DNA of 64,000 bases from Cupriavidus basilensis (GTDB lineage: Bacteria > Pseudomonadota > Gammaproteobacteria > Burkholderiales > Burkholderiaceae). Below are positions 52,309 through 62,005 of this stretch, in pieces. The notes beneath the pieces were generated by a model that worked only from the letters and a program-made list of their open reading frames with translations, was not told where the DNA came from and searched no databases. Both the position numbers and the translations under genes were made by a program. Position 1 is the first letter of the stretch. Each line of letters begins with the position of its first letter. Where the stretch lies: NCBI RefSeq assembly GCF_000876015.1, contig NZ_BBQM01000004.1, positions 124,001-188,000 on the forward strand, read 5' to 3'.

Positions 52309-55002
52309 CTAGCCCGGCTGCAGCGCGCGGATCTCCTGCGCGAACAGGCGGAAGCGGTTGGCGTCGAGCGCCGAGTGGATGCCGGCGGCCACCTGCAGCT
52401 CCTGGTGGTGGCGCTGCGCGTCGCTCTCGTCGCGGCGGTACACCGAGACGCGGCTGCGCCCGGCGGCCTTGGCGGCGTAGCAGGCCACGTCGGCGCGGCT
52501 CATCAGCTCGCCCACCGGCGGCGTCTCGCTGTCGATGGCGGTGATGCCGATGCTGGCGCCGACGTCGTAGACGCGCCCCTCCCACGGGAAGCGCTGGCCG
52601 CGGATGGCGTCGATGATCTTCTGGCAGACCCGCTCGGCCTGGTCCACCGAGCAGTCCTTGAGCAGCAGCGCGAATTCGTCGCCGCCCAGGCGCGCCAGCA
52701 GGTCGTCGGGGCGCACGTGGTGGCGGATCACGTGGCCGAGCTCGCGCAGCAGCACGTCGCCGGCGGCGTGGCCGGCGGTGTCGTTGACGATCTTGAAGCG
52801 GTCCAGGTCGATGAAGCACAGCGCATGGTGCTGCTGCTGCAGGCGCGCCGCGTCGCAGGCCTCGCGCAGGCGCTTCTCGAACCAGATGCGGTTGGGCAGG
52901 CCGGTCAGCGCGTCGTGCGAGGCCGAGTGCGCCAGCTCGCGCTGCAGCGCGCGCGCGCTGGTGATGTCCTGGAACACCAGCACCGCGCCGATCACCTCGC
53001 CCGCGGCGGTGCGCACCGGCGCGGCCGAGTCCTGCACGTCGTGGCGGTCGCCGGTCAGGCTCTGCAGCACCGCGCCGTCCTGCAGGTAGACCGGGCGCAG
53101 CGTGCGCAGGCACTGCGCCACTGGGCTGGCGATGGGCTCGTTGCTGTGCTCGTCGACGATGCGGAACACGGTCTCCAGCGGCTGGCCGGCGGCGGCCTGG
53201 ATGCTCCAGCCGGTGAGCTGCTCGGCGATCGGGTTCATGAAGGTCACGGCCATCGCCGCGTCGGTGCAGATCACCGCGTCGCCGATCGAGCTCAGCGTGA
53301 TGTGCAGGCGCTCCTTCTCCTCGAACAGCGCCTCGGTCAGGCGGTGCTGCTCGGTGATGTCCCAGTTGGTGCCGATCATGCTCAGCGCGGTGCCGTCGTC
53401 GCGGCGCAGCACCATCGCCAGCGCGCGGATGTGGCGCACCTCGCCGCGCGCGTGCTGGATGCGGTATTGGGTGTCGAAGGCGCGCACGCCGCGCACCGCG
53501 GCGCGCATCTCGGCGCGCGCGCGCTCGATGTCGTCGGGATGCACCATGCCGGTCCAGCGCTGGAAGTCGGGGGCGCCGGCGGCCGGGTCGGTGCCGTGCA
53601 GCGCGTGCATGCGCGCGTCCCAGGCGATCGCGCCGCTGGCGATGTCCCATTCCCAGATCCCCACGCCGCCCGCTTCCACCGCGAGCTGGGTGCGGCGCGT
53701 CAGCGCCTCGAGCTTCTGCTGCGCGGTCTTGCGCTCCTCGATGCTTTCCACCTGCGAGATGAAATGCAGCGGCGCGCCGCTGTCCTCGTCGCGCACCAGC
53801 GAGACCGCCAGCAGGGCCCAGCGGTAGCTGCCGTCCTTGTGGCGGAAGCGCTTTTCGATGCGGTACGCGTCGATCTCGCCGGCCAGCAGGCGCTCGACCT
53901 GGTGCAGGTCCGGGCCCAGGTCGTCGGGGTGCGTGATGAGCGGGAACGGCAGCTCGAACAGCTCGCTGGCCTCGTAGCCGAACAGCTCGCAGATGGCGCG
54001 GTTGACCTGCAGCCAGCGGCCGTCCAGGCCCACCAGCGCCATGCCGATGGCCGAATGCTCCATCGCCTGGCGGAAGCGCCGCTCGCTGCCGCGCAGCTCG
54101 CTGCGGTCGCGCCGGTTCTGCTCCAGCAGGAAGGCGATGCAGACCGGGAACAGCATGATGAGCGCGGTCGACAGTTGTATCGGCTGCAGCACGAAGGGCT
54201 CGCCCGCGCCGCGGCCGAAGGCGCTCGCGGCCAGCGTCGCCGCGGTGGTGGCGCAGATCGACAGCAGCGTGAGCAGCGCGGTGGCGAACGGGTTGGTCAG
54301 CAGCGCCGCCAGCACCAGCGGCAGCGCCATCACCACGAACGGCTCGTTGCTCTTGTGCAGCGCGCCCGCGCCCACTACCAGGCACAGCAGCAGCAGCGCC
54401 GCGAAACGGCGCCGGCCGGCGCGCCCGAAGGTCTCGGCGGCGCGCTCGCGCGTGATCGACACCATCAGCGGCAGCAGCATCACCACGCCCATCGCGTCGG
54501 CCGTCCACCAGGTCCACCAGACCGCGCCGAAATCGCCGCGGTAGGCGGTGGCGACGGTGGCCGCGCCGATGGTGGCGCCCACCGCCGGCCCCAGCGTGCT
54601 GGCCGCGCCCAGCGTCAGGCCGAAGCGCGCCAGCGGCCCGGGGCGGGTCAGCGTGGCGCCGGCGGTCATGGCGCGCACCAGCCAGCCGGAGAAGGCCATC
54701 TCGGCCACGTTGCCCAGCGCCAGCGCCAGCGCGATGGCGGGGTGGTCGCCCATCGCCGCGTTGGCCGCCACGCCCGCGGCCAGCATGCCGCCCAGCAGCA
54801 CCGGCGCGTCGCGGCGGGGCCGGTGCAGCAGCACGCCGAGGCCGAACGCATTGGCCAGCCACAGCATGGCCACGTTGCCCGGAAAGCGCGACGCGGCGAT
54901 GCCGGCCACGGCCAGCAGGAAGAAGCCGAGGGCGGCCAGCGCCGCGCGCTGCCAGCGCGGCGAAGGAGTGGGCAAGGAACGGACTTCCGGTTGTGGCGTC
55001 AT
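52309..55002 (-). CDS. MASE1-PAS-GGDEF diguanylate cyclase (truncated GGDEF-EAL protein)
   Basis: The 897-residue protein has an N-terminal MASE1 membrane sensor (about 20-290, eight or so helices, GNVAMLWLANAFGLGVLL, FGAVWWTWWTADAMGVVMLLP), three PAS/PAC units (about 310-430, 435-565, 570-690) and a GGDEF domain (about 700-860; active site LARLGGDEFALLL, DLDRFKIVNDT). It synthesises c-di-GMP. It stops at TAG (52311-52309) just as the EAL domain begins (DANRFRLFAQEIRALQPG). The intact parent would be about 1130 residues. The ATG at 55002 starts a normal MASE1 N-terminus. Confidence 0.88.
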   Translation of the reverse strand: MTPQPEVRSLPTPSPRWQRAALAALGFFLLAVAGIAASRFPGNVAMLWLANAFGLGVLLHRPRRDAPVLLGGMLAAGVAANAAMGDHPAIALALALGNVAEMAFSGWLVRAMTAGATLTRPGPLARFGLTLGAASTLGPAVGATIGAATVATAYRGDFGAVWWTWWTADAMGVVMLLPLMVSITRERAAETFGRAGRRRFAALLLLCLVVGAGALHKSNEPFVVMALPLVLAALLTNPFATALLTLLSICATTAATLAASAFGRGAGEPFVLQPIQLSTALIMLFPVCIAFLLEQNRRDRSELRGSERRFRQAMEHSAIGMALVGLDGRWLQVNRAICELFGYEASELFELPFPLITHPDDLGPDLHQVERLLAGEIDAYRIEKRFRHKDGSYRWALLAVSLVRDEDSGAPLHFISQVESIEERKTAQQKLEALTRRTQLAVEAGGVGIWEWDIASGAIAWDARMHALHGTDPAAGAPDFQRWTGMVHPDDIERARAEMRAAVRGVRAFDTQYRIQHARGEVRHIRALAMVLRRDDGTALSMIGTNWDITEQHRLTEALFEEKERLHITLSSIGDAVICTDAAMAVTFMNPIAEQLTGWSIQAAAGQPLETVFRIVDEHSNEPIASPVAQCLRTLRPVYLQDGAVLQSLTGDRHDVQDSAAPVRTAAGEVIGAVLVFQDITSARALQRELAHSASHDALTGLPNRIWFEKRLREACDAARLQQQHHALCFIDLDRFKIVNDTAGHAAGDVLLRELGHVIRHHVRPDDLLARLGGDEFALLLKDCSVDQAERVCQKIIDAIRGQRFPWEGRVYDVGASIGITAIDSETPPVGELMSRADVACYAAKAAGRSRVSVYRRDESDAQRHHQELQVAAGIHSALDANRFRLFAQEIRALQPG

Positions 55003-55944
55003 GTCGCGTCTGCGATCTGGATAGGAGAACTTGCAATGGCGATGGCCGCCGGGCTGACGCAGGTTGCACGCGTGGCCCAGCCTAATCGATCAATATAGCG
55101 TCCATATGGCGGCAGCACGAGCCGAGAAAAATGACTCTGCCGGCGCTGTTCGGACTGGCATGCCGCGCCGATTTCCTGTATGGCCCCCTCGCTTGCCGGC
55201 CGGCTCCCGGCATCCCCGGCGGCGCTGCGGGCCGCGCCGGCGCACGGCCGGCGGCGGATTCGGGGGCGCCCGGAGAGCGCTCGGAGACGGCCGCGGCGCG
55301 TCCGCGCCGCGCTCGCCCGCGGCTGCGCCGCCGTCCGCCTCCCGCGGCCGTTTCAGGTATTTCCCCGCCGATGTGGGGTACCCCGACGGACGTCGCGAAG
55401 ACGCGGGCCGGCATCGCAGCGATGACATGAGCGGACGGAGGCCGCCGCGCAACGGGTCGTGGAGCGGGTCGTGGAGTGCGTCCCGGTCCGGAGCGCCATC
55501 GCATTCGGCGCCGCCGCCTTCGGCCTGCAGGCGCTCGCGCGGCAAGCCCCGGCCAGCCGGGCCGGTCCGCGTCCGCCGCGTCCGCCGCGTCCGCGCCGAC
55601 GGCGCTGCCGCGCGCGCGGCGCGATGGCGCGATGGCGCGGCGTTAAGCAAAGTTAATGCTTGCCGCTGCCCGATTCCTGAATAATGCCGACAGGGACGGC
55701 GGCGCAGGGAGCCGCGGGCCGCTTCGCGCCGGCGATGCCCGGGGTGTGCGCCACGTGTGCGACGCGCGGCCGGCGCATTGGGGCCAGACAACCTCACGTT
55801 AACCCTAGGTTTTGTCGTGGTTTGCACACAAATGCGAATGCGTCTCATGTAGAATTGTCACGTGGCTGGTACATAAGACATCCGAGCCGCCGGATGGAAG
55901 GGTCAGTTGGCGCGGCAAGCGCGCATTGGGAAGGGGGAACTGTC
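55003..55944. other. 942-bp intergenic region with regulator-type sites
   Basis: No gene is supported here; the open frames have repetitive Arg/Ala composition. Contents: the divergent promoter of the GGDEF gene near 55080-55110; an inverted repeat AAGCA-N7-TGCTT at 55645-55661; an AT-richer stretch at 55795-55870 that must hold the promoter of the two-component genes; and a Fur-like site at 55829-55850. Confidence 0.6.
55829..55850 (+). promoter_or_regulatory. weak Fur-box-like site upstream of the two-component genes
   Basis: TGCGAATGCGTCTCA (55833-55847) agrees with the Fur consensus TGATAATNATTATCA at 9 of 14 defined positions, within AAATGCGAATGCGTCTCATG. It sits about 100 bp before the response regulator start. 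The match is moderate only. Confidence 0.4.
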
Positions 55945-56613
55945 ATGCGTGTTCTGATTGTTGAGGACGATCAGCGGGTCAGCCAGTGGCTAAGCGCCAG
56001 GCTGCAACAGAAAGGACATGACTGCCGCGTGACCGACACCGGCGAACAGGCGCTCGAGCTGATCGGATCCGAGGCATTCGACGCCGTGCTGCTGGACCGG
56101 ATGCTGCCCGGCATCGACGGCATCGGCGTGCTGCGCGCGCTGGCCGATCATCCCCACCCGCCCGTCATGGTGCTCTCCGCGGTGGACCAGCCCAGCGACC
56201 GCGTCGAAGGGCTGCGCGCCGGCGCCGGCGACTACCTCGGAAAACCGTTCGACTTCACCGAGCTGCTGCTGCGCCTCGAAGGCCTGGCCAAGTGGCGCGC
56301 CCTGCCGGGCGACGCGGACTGGATCACCCGGCTGGAGGACCTGTGCATCGACTGGCGCGAGCGGCGCGTGTCGCGCAGCGGCCAGGCCATCGACCTGACC
56401 GAGAAGGAATTCGCGCTGCTGCAGGTGCTGGCCACCAACGCCGGCCGCACGGTCACGCGCGCCATGCTGCTGGAAAAGGTCTGGGGATACCAGTTCGATC
56501 CGCAGACGAACCTGATCGACGTCCATGTCTCGAAGCTGCGCAGCAAGATCGACCGGAATTTCCCGCGCTCGCTGCTGCGCACGGTGCGCGCAGTCGGTTA
56601 TGTCCTGGGCTGA
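55945..56613 (+). CDS. OmpR-family response regulator
   Basis: This 222-residue regulator has a receiver (phospho-acceptor Asp51 in DAVLLDRMLPG, switch Lys100 in DYLGKPFDF) and a winged-helix OmpR/PhoB output domain (about 125-222, IDLTEKEFALLQVLATNAGRT, TNLIDVHVSKLRSKID). The start ATG at 55945 is preceded by AAGGGGGAA and begins the family sequence MRVLIVEDD; a frame running back to 55684 is not credible. It overlaps the kinase gene by 14 bp. Nearby heme genes suggest an iron or heme stimulus, but this is inference. Confidence 0.93.
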   Translation: MRVLIVEDDQRVSQWLSARLQQKGHDCRVTDTGEQALELIGSEAFDAVLLDRMLPGIDGIGVLRALADHPHPPVMVLSAVDQPSDRVEGLRAGAGDYLGKPFDFTELLLRLEGLAKWRALPGDADWITRLEDLCIDWRERRVSRSGQAIDLTEKEFALLQVLATNAGRTVTRAMLLEKVWGYQFDPQTNLIDVHVSKLRSKIDRNFPRSLLRTVRAVGYVLG

Positions 56614-58048
56614 GCGCGTTGCCCACCTGCTCGAGACCCGCACTTTCCGCCACGCCTCGCTGGTCGCGTTCCTGTTCCTGCTGGTGGCGGTCGGCACGGT
56701 ACTGCTGAGCGCCCACCAGATCGACGCGCTGCTGCACAGCCACGTGCGCGACATGGTCCTGGCCGACCTCCGCGCCCAGGAGCGCAGCCATCATTTCGCC
56801 GAAGCCAAGGGGCTGGCGTTCGCGCTCGCGCACGAGGACACCCGCGAGCGCGAAGGCAACAAGTCGTTCGTGCTGTCGCCCTCGGGCGCGCTGCTGTTCG
56901 GCGACCCGAAGGTGAGGGCCGCGCTGCAGTGCGAGCCGCCGTGCGCGCTGCAGTGGCGCAACGTCACCGTGGGCGACGCCAGCGCCCAGCTCGCGCAGCT
57001 GTTCGGCGTGCAGGTGCCGCTGGCGGACGGCGGCGTGTTCTTCAGCGGGTACGACATCCTGCCGATGCGCGAGCGGCTGCGCGTGATTCCGCTGGTGGCC
57101 GGCGCCGGACTGTTCGCGGTGCTGCTGTCGAGCCTGGCCATCGGGCTCTATACCAGCGTGCAAAGCATGCGCCGGGTGGACCGGATCCGCAGCGCGCTGC
57201 GCCGCTACGTGACCGGGGAGCGCGACGCGACGGTGCCGTGCGGGCCCGACGGCGACGAATTCGACCTGCTCGGGCAGGACATCAACCACGTGCTCGACCG
57301 CGTGAACCGGCTCATGGAAGAGGTCAAGAGCGTCAGCAGCCATCTGGCGCACGAACTGCGCACGCCGCTCACGCGCATCTACAACCGGCTGGCCAACCTG
57401 GCCGAGAAGGTGGATGACCCCATGCGCGAGGACGTGCTGGGCGCGCTCGAGGACGGCGAGCGCATCCAGCGCATGGTGCGCGCGGTGCTGCGCATCGGCG
57501 AGGTGGACGCGGGCCGCTGCGAGCACGCGTTCGAATGGTTCGAGGTGCGCACGCTGCTCGATGACCTGGCCGAATACTACGCGCCGCTGGTGGCGATCTC
57601 GGGCATGGCGCTGCGCATCGAGGCGGAGCCGGGGCGCGAGCTCTACGGCGACCGCGCGCTGCTGTTCCAGGCGCTGTCGAACCTGCTGGAAAACGCGATC
57701 AAGTACGCGCCCGGCGGCGAGACGCTGGTGCTGCTGGCGCACCGCCGCGGCGACGGCATCGCGCTGGGCGTGGCGGACAACGGTCCCGGCATTCCCGCCG
57801 CGCTGCGCGGCCAGGCGGTGGAGCGCTTCCGCCGCCTGGGCGGCACCTCGGGCGGCACGTCGCAATCGTCGCAATCGTCACAATCGGGCAGCGGACTTGG
57901 CCTGGCGCTGGTCAATGCCATCGCCAGGCTCCACGGCGCGCAGCTCTCGCTGGAGGAAAACCGCCCGACCGGGCTGCTGGCCGTGCTGCTGCTCGACCGC
58001 CGCCACTGGAACGACCGCACGGGTCTCAAGAGCGCGCTCAGGACGTGA
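56600..58048 (+). CDS. sensor histidine kinase partner of the OmpR-type regulator
   Basis: This 482-residue kinase has two transmembrane helices (about 20-38 and 163-185), a periplasmic sensor of about 125 residues (about 39-162) with two Cys (CEPPC), a HAMP linker and a kinase core with the H-box SHLAHELRTPLTRI (His251), N-box ALSNLLENAIKYAP, DNGPGIP and SGSGLGLALVNA. A Ser/Gln low-complexity insert (TSGGTSQSSQSSQSGSG) lies in the ATP lid, encoded by repeated TCGCAA-type triplets. The start is ATG 56600 inside the end of the regulator gene. Confidence 0.9.
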   Translation: MSWAERVAHLLETRTFRHASLVAFLFLLVAVGTVLLSAHQIDALLHSHVRDMVLADLRAQERSHHFAEAKGLAFALAHEDTREREGNKSFVLSPSGALLFGDPKVRAALQCEPPCALQWRNVTVGDASAQLAQLFGVQVPLADGGVFFSGYDILPMRERLRVIPLVAGAGLFAVLLSSLAIGLYTSVQSMRRVDRIRSALRRYVTGERDATVPCGPDGDEFDLLGQDINHVLDRVNRLMEEVKSVSSHLAHELRTPLTRIYNRLANLAEKVDDPMREDVLGALEDGERIQRMVRAVLRIGEVDAGRCEHAFEWFEVRTLLDDLAEYYAPLVAISGMALRIEAEPGRELYGDRALLFQALSNLLENAIKYAPGGETLVLLAHRRGDGIALGVADNGPGIPAALRGQAVERFRRLGGTSGGTSQSSQSSQSGSGLGLALVNAIARLHGAQLSLEENRPTGLLAVLLLDRRHWNDRTGLKSALRT

Positions 58049-58203
58049 CGCGCGCCGCGGCCGGCGGCATGGCGCGCTAGGCGGCGCGCCGGGGCCGCGC
58101 CGGCGTCTCGGGACGCCACCACATCCGGCAGGCCCCGCGCGGCGGCGATCACCCGGCGGCGGTCGTCGACCGACACCGCCGTGACATGGCTGCCGCGCAT
58201 GGG

Positions 58204-58794
58204 TCAGGCGGTCTCGAACGTGCGCGCAAGCAGGCGCGCAAAGCGGTCGTAGGCCGCGTTGGCGCCCGCGATGACGGCGTCGTGCGTGCGCGCGTCCAGC
58301 GCATCGCTGTCCAGCGCGGCGACGAAATTGCGCCACGCCGCGGCGCGGCCCTGCGGATAGGCGGCGAGGTTGCGCGCGCCGAATTCGGCGGACAGGCCCA
58401 GCTTCTCCTGCGCGGCCTTGAACAGGAACGCCGCGCCGAGCGTCGAGCCTTCGGAGACGTAGAGCCAGCCCAGCGCCTCGGGCATGGCAACGCCGGCGCT
58501 GGCGAGGTCGGCTTGCGGCAGCTCGCGCTCCAGGTCCGCGAGATCGGCCTGCGACGCGGCGGCGCGGCCGCGGCCGTCGAGATCCGGCACCGCGGCGCGC
58601 ACGGCGGCGTCCTCGAACAGGTGCTCGACATCGCGCTGGAACAGATACTGCGCGGCAACGAAACGGGCATAGCCGTCGCGGCTGGCAAACGGATCGGCGG
58701 CTTCCATCAGCGTGTGCATGCGCTCGTGCTGGGCGGCCGTCTCATGCTTGAGCCGGGAAGACAGCGAGGGGCGGACTTCGGTGGAGGTGGTCAT
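58204..58794 (-). CDS. biliverdin-producing heme oxygenase
   Basis: The 196-residue soluble protein has the heme-oxygenase fold: proximal His in the N-terminal helix (SRLKHETAAQHERMHTLME), and the distal-helix segment GWLYVSEGSTLGAAFLFK. It degrades heme to biliverdin, CO and iron. The start at ATG 58794 is the normal N-terminus; a longer frame adds a low-complexity leader. Together with hmuSTUV about 2 kb away it uses imported heme as an iron source. It converges on the kinase gene. Confidence 0.88.
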   Translation of the reverse strand: MTTSTEVRPSLSSRLKHETAAQHERMHTLMEAADPFASRDGYARFVAAQYLFQRDVEHLFEDAAVRAAVPDLDGRGRAAASQADLADLERELPQADLASAGVAMPEALGWLYVSEGSTLGAAFLFKAAQEKLGLSAEFGARNLAAYPQGRAAAWRNFVAALDSDALDARTHDAVIAGANAAYDRFARLLARTFETA

Positions 58795-59000
58795 CGGGGA
58801 GGGTTCCGGGAATTGAACGGCGATAGCGGATGGCGGATAGCAGATGGCGGGCGCGATCGCGGCGCGGCGGCGCGCGGCGGCACGCATGTGCAAGGCTTCT
58901 TTTTACGTGATCGCGCCGCGCAAGACACGTTAATCTTGCTTCATATAGTTCGCGCGTCGCAGTCCGCGCGCGCGCCGGATGCGCTCGTCGCGCGCCCGGT

Positions 59001-59567
59001 TCACCGCGCGCCCGGCGCGTCGCCCGCCTGCCCGGGCAGGTGGCCCAGCAACTGCTGGTACTGGTAGCGGAACGCGGTGCCGTTCGTGCCCAGCAGGCGC
59101 GGCAGCGGCGTGATGAAGTCCTTGCGGATCTCCACCGTGATGCGCCAGACCGGCACGGCCCGGCCGGCGGCGATGGCGCCGTGCGCCGCATTGCCGCCGC
59201 CGATGGTGTCGAGCGAGGTGAAGCTCTCGACGGCCACGGTGGCGATGTCGCCGTCGCGCAGATAGCCATGCCCGGCGGCCGCCATGCGCACGCGCACGCG
59301 CTGCTCCATCTGCCGCGCCTCCAGCGATCCGGCGGGGTCGGTGCGGAACTGCCCGATGGCGCGCTCCAGCGCCGTGCCGCCCATGACGATGGCGAGCCCG
59401 ATGTTCCCGAGTTCCGTGAACATCATCGCGCCGGCAATGATGACGGGCAGCGCGAACGCGGCCTCGACGGTCAGCGCGCCACGGCCACCATGCCGGCGTG
59501 CGAAACGGCTACGCCTTGCCGCGGGGCGGCGGGCGGCGGCGCGCCATGTCGGAAGGCACCCGTGCAT
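59001..59567 (-). CDS. TadE-like pilus assembly protein
   Basis: The 188-residue protein has a basic N-terminus, then RRHGGRGALTVEAAFALPVI, a TadE/pseudopilin-like motif with the Gly/Glu arrangement of Flp pilus proteins, a hydrophobic helix (about 42-62) and an extracellular domain. Tad proteins build adhesive Flp pili. It is paired with a prepilin peptidase 4 bp upstream, but no other tad genes occur here. The start at ATG 59567 is preferred. Confidence 0.75.
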   Translation of the reverse strand: MHGCLPTWRAAARRPAARRSRFARRHGGRGALTVEAAFALPVIIAGAMMFTELGNIGLAIVMGGTALERAIGQFRTDPAGSLEARQMEQRVRVRMAAAGHGYLRDGDIATVAVESFTSLDTIGGGNAAHGAIAAGRAVPVWRITVEIRKDFITPLPRLLGTNGTAFRYQYQQLLGHLPGQAGDAPGAR

Positions 59568-59571
59568 GGCG

Positions 59572-60162
59572 TCAGCCGAGGAACAGCACGAATGCCGCGC
59601 CGGCGGCAATCGCGATGCTGTACGGAATGCCGGGCAGCGCATGGGCGTGCAGCGCCGCCGGGGCGGGCGGCGGCCGGCGCAGCCACGAGCCCGGCTGTCT
59701 GGCGCACCACGCGTTGCACCACGCGGCGCACCGCTCGGCCATGCGCAGGACCGGCATGCCCAGTGCCAGCACGCCGCCGGCCAGCGACATGACCAGCAGG
59801 AACGTCGACACGTTGCCCTCCAGCCAGAGGCAGAGCACCGCCACCAGCTTCACGTCGCCCGCGCCGACCCAGCGCATGGCGAACAGTCCGTAGCCCACCA
59901 CCAGCACGATCGCGGCGGCCATCGCGCTGCGCCCGAGCTCCGGCCAGGCCACCGCCCGCGCGTCCTGGAAAACCATCCACGCGGTGTGGACCGTCCACGC
60001 GGCCAGCAGCGCCAGCACCAGCCGGTTGGCGATGCGGCGGTACAGCAGGTCCGACAGCACCGTCCAGAGCAGCGCGGGCGGCAGCACCAGCGCGGCCAAC
60101 GACAGCGAAGGCGGCACCAGCGCGATGGCGTCTTGCAGCAGATGGGGGAAGCGGGCGGGCAT
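59572..60162 (-). CDS. A24-family prepilin peptidase (CpaA/TadV-like)
   Basis: This 196-residue membrane protein has about six helices and the aspartic-protease motifs LSDLLYRRIANRL (first Asp) and VGAGDVKL (G-x-G-D-x-K, second Asp). It processes Flp-type prepilins. Start 60162 is chosen because AGGAG precedes it by about 8 bp; 60180 would start six codons earlier. It lies 66 bp downstream of hmuV and immediately upstream of the TadE-like gene. Confidence 0.82.
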   Translation of the reverse strand: MPARFPHLLQDAIALVPPSLSLAALVLPPALLWTVLSDLLYRRIANRLVLALLAAWTVHTAWMVFQDARAVAWPELGRSAMAAAIVLVVGYGLFAMRWVGAGDVKLVAVLCLWLEGNVSTFLLVMSLAGGVLALGMPVLRMAERCAAWCNAWCARQPGSWLRRPPPAPAALHAHALPGIPYSIAIAAGAAFVLFLG

Positions 60163-60228
60163 GCGGGGGCTCCTGAACATGGCGGGAACGCGTCGGCTGA
60201 CGGCGAATCGTCCTGGTTCCGCCGCTGG

Positions 60229-61014
60229 TCAGCCGAAGACGACGAACGGCACGCCTTCGTGCACCGGGGACGCCATTACCCTGGCGGCGATGCCGTAGAC
60301 GCTGGCGAGATGGCTTTCGGTGAGCACCGCGGCGGGCTCGCCATACGCGACGGCCCGGCCGTCGGCCAGCAGCAGGAGCCGGTCGCACCAGCGCGCGGCG
60401 AGGTTGACGTCGTGGAGCACGAGCAGCGCCGCCAGGCCATCGGTGCGGCTCAGCGTCCTGATGCTGTCGAGCATCAGCAACTGGTGGCGCGGGTCGAGGC
60501 TGGAGATCGGCTCGTCGAGCAGCAAGGCGCGGTAGCCGTCCGGCGGGCGGCAGGCCAGCACCTGCACCAGCGTGCGGGCGAACTGGACGCGCTGCTGTTC
60601 GCCGCCGGAGAGGCTTTGATAGTCGCGCGCGGCCAGGTGCGCCGCGTCGGCCAGGCCGAGCGCGCGGCGGATCAGCGCGCGGATGGCGCGGGGATCGAGT
60701 TCGGGAAACGGATAGCCGCCCATCGCCACCACCTCGGTGACGTCGAGGTCGAAGCTCAGGCCCGGCGACTGCGGCAGCACGGCGCGGGTGCGGGCGAGCT
60801 CCCGCACGGACCAGTCCGCCAGGCCGCGGCCGTTCAGCGTGACCGCTGCGGCGGGCGCGGCGATCTCGCCGGCCAGCGTGCCGAGCAGCGTGCTCTTGCC
60901 GGCGCCGTTCGCGCCGAGCACGCCGAGCACTTCGCCCGCGGGCAGGCTCAGGTCTATGTCGGACAGCACCAGGCGCCGGCCGCGGTGGCAACTGAGTTTG
61001 CGCGCAACCAGCAC
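60229..61014 (-). CDS. hmuV: heme ABC transporter ATP-binding protein
   Basis: This 261-residue ATPase has Walker [13 protein letters not shown], signature [17 protein letters not shown], Walker [15 protein letters not shown] and a switch His ([15 protein letters not shown]). It is the HmuV type of the vitamin B12/heme/siderophore family. The start is GTG at 61014, one base after the hmuU stop, with no other suitable codon. It powers heme import through HmuU from HmuT. Confidence 0.93.
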   Translation of the reverse strand: MLVARKLSCHRGRRLVLSDIDLSLPAGEVLGVLGANGAGKSTLLGTLAGEIAAPAAAVTLNGRGLADWSVRELARTRAVLPQSPGLSFDLDVTEVVAMGGYPFPELDPRAIRALIRRALGLADAAHLAARDYQSLSGGEQQRVQFARTLVQVLACRPPDGYRALLLDEPISSLDPRHQLLMLDSIRTLSRTDGLAALLVLHDVNLAARWCDRLLLLADGRAVAYGEPAAVLTESHLASVYGIAARVMASPVHEGVPFVVFG

Positions 61015-61015
61015 G

Positions 61016-62005
61016 TCATGTCCCCTTTCGCGTCAGCATCCAGAGCAGGAACGGCCCGCCCACGAGACTCGTCACGATGCCGATCGGCAGTTCCGCCGGA
61101 ATCACCACCGTGCGGGAAAGCCAGTCGGCCAGCGTCATGGCGATGGCGCCGCCGGCCAGCGTGTTCGGCAGCAGCCAGCGGTGATCGGCGCCCAGCGGCA
61201 TGCGCACCAGGTGCGGAACCACGAGGCCGATGAACGAAATCGTGCCGGTGACGGCGACGATGGGCCCCACCAGCAGCGCCGTCAGCACGATCAGCCGGCG
61301 GCGCAGCCGCTTGAGGTCGAAGCCCAGGTGCTGCGCCTCCCGCTCGCCCAGCAGCAGGGCGTTCATGGCGCGCCAGTCGCGCAGCAGCAGCGCGCACAGC
61401 ACGCCGACCAGCGGCACGAGCCACGCGAGCATGGGCCATGTCGCGCCGGCGAGGCTGCCCATGTTCCAGAACGTGAGGTTGCGCAGTTGCACGTCGCTGG
61501 CCTGGTACGTGAAGAAGCCGACGACGGCGGCGCAGATCGCGTTGATCGCGATGCCCGCCAGCAGGAGATTGGCCATGCCCGCGCGCCGCGAGCCCAGGCG
61601 GTAGGCGAGCGCGGTGGCGGCAAGGCTGCCCAGGAACGCCGCGGGCGCGACGCCGGCCAGGCCCTCGGCGCCCAGCACGATGGCCGCCACGGCGCCCGCC
61701 GCGCCGCCCAGCGAAATCCCGATCAGGCCCGGCTCGGCCAGCGGATTGCGGAACAGTGCCTGCATGACCGCCCCCGACAAGGCCAGCGCGGCGCCGACCG
61801 TGACCGCCAGCACGATGCGCGGCAGCCTCACCTCGATCAGCACGTTGCGCCACATGGCATCGTCGCCGCTCGCGGCGGACGACCACAGCAGCGGCAGCAG
61901 CCGCCCGCGCGGGATCGACAATGCGCCGCTGGCCGCCGCCCAGAGCGCGGTGAATACCAGCATGACGCACAGGGCGGCGAACACGCCCGGCCGGTGGACG
62001 CGCAT
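61016..62005 (-). CDS. hmuU: heme ABC transporter permease
   Basis: This 329-residue FecCD-family permease has about nine to ten helices and the coupling region [18 protein letters not shown]. Typical segments are [41 protein letters not shown] and [19 protein letters not shown]. The start ATG at 62005 overlaps the last base of the hmuT stop. Its partner is HmuV. Confidence 0.93.
   Translation of the reverse strand: MRVHRPGVFAALCVMLVFTALWAAASGALSIPRGRLLPLLWSSAASGDDAMWRNVLIEVRLPRIVLAVTVGAALALSGAVMQALFRNPLAEPGLIGISLGGAAGAVAAIVLGAEGLAGVAPAAFLGSLAATALAYRLGSRRAGMANLLLAGIAINAICAAVVGFFTYQASDVQLRNLTFWNMGSLAGATWPMLAWLVPLVGVLCALLLRDWRAMNALLLGEREAQHLGFDLKRLRRRLIVLTALLVGPIVAVTGTISFIGLVVPHLVRMPLGADHRWLLPNTLAGGAIAMTLADWLSRTVVIPAELPIGIVTSLVGGPFLLWMLTRKGT

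Noticed and set aside
52309..52311. Frameshift as explanation of the GGDEF/EAL split
   Set aside because: The EAL part is in the same frame as the GGDEF part; only a TAG codon separates them.
51529..55098. Plus-strand frame of about 1190 codons opposite the GGDEF/EAL gene
   Set aside because: The composition is that of a mirror frame, whereas the minus-strand translation shows MASE1, PAS, GGDEF and EAL motifs.
55684..55944. N-terminal extension of the OmpR-type regulator
   Set aside because: The extra 87 residues are unconserved in type and the ATG at 55945 has a good ribosome site and the standard receiver start.
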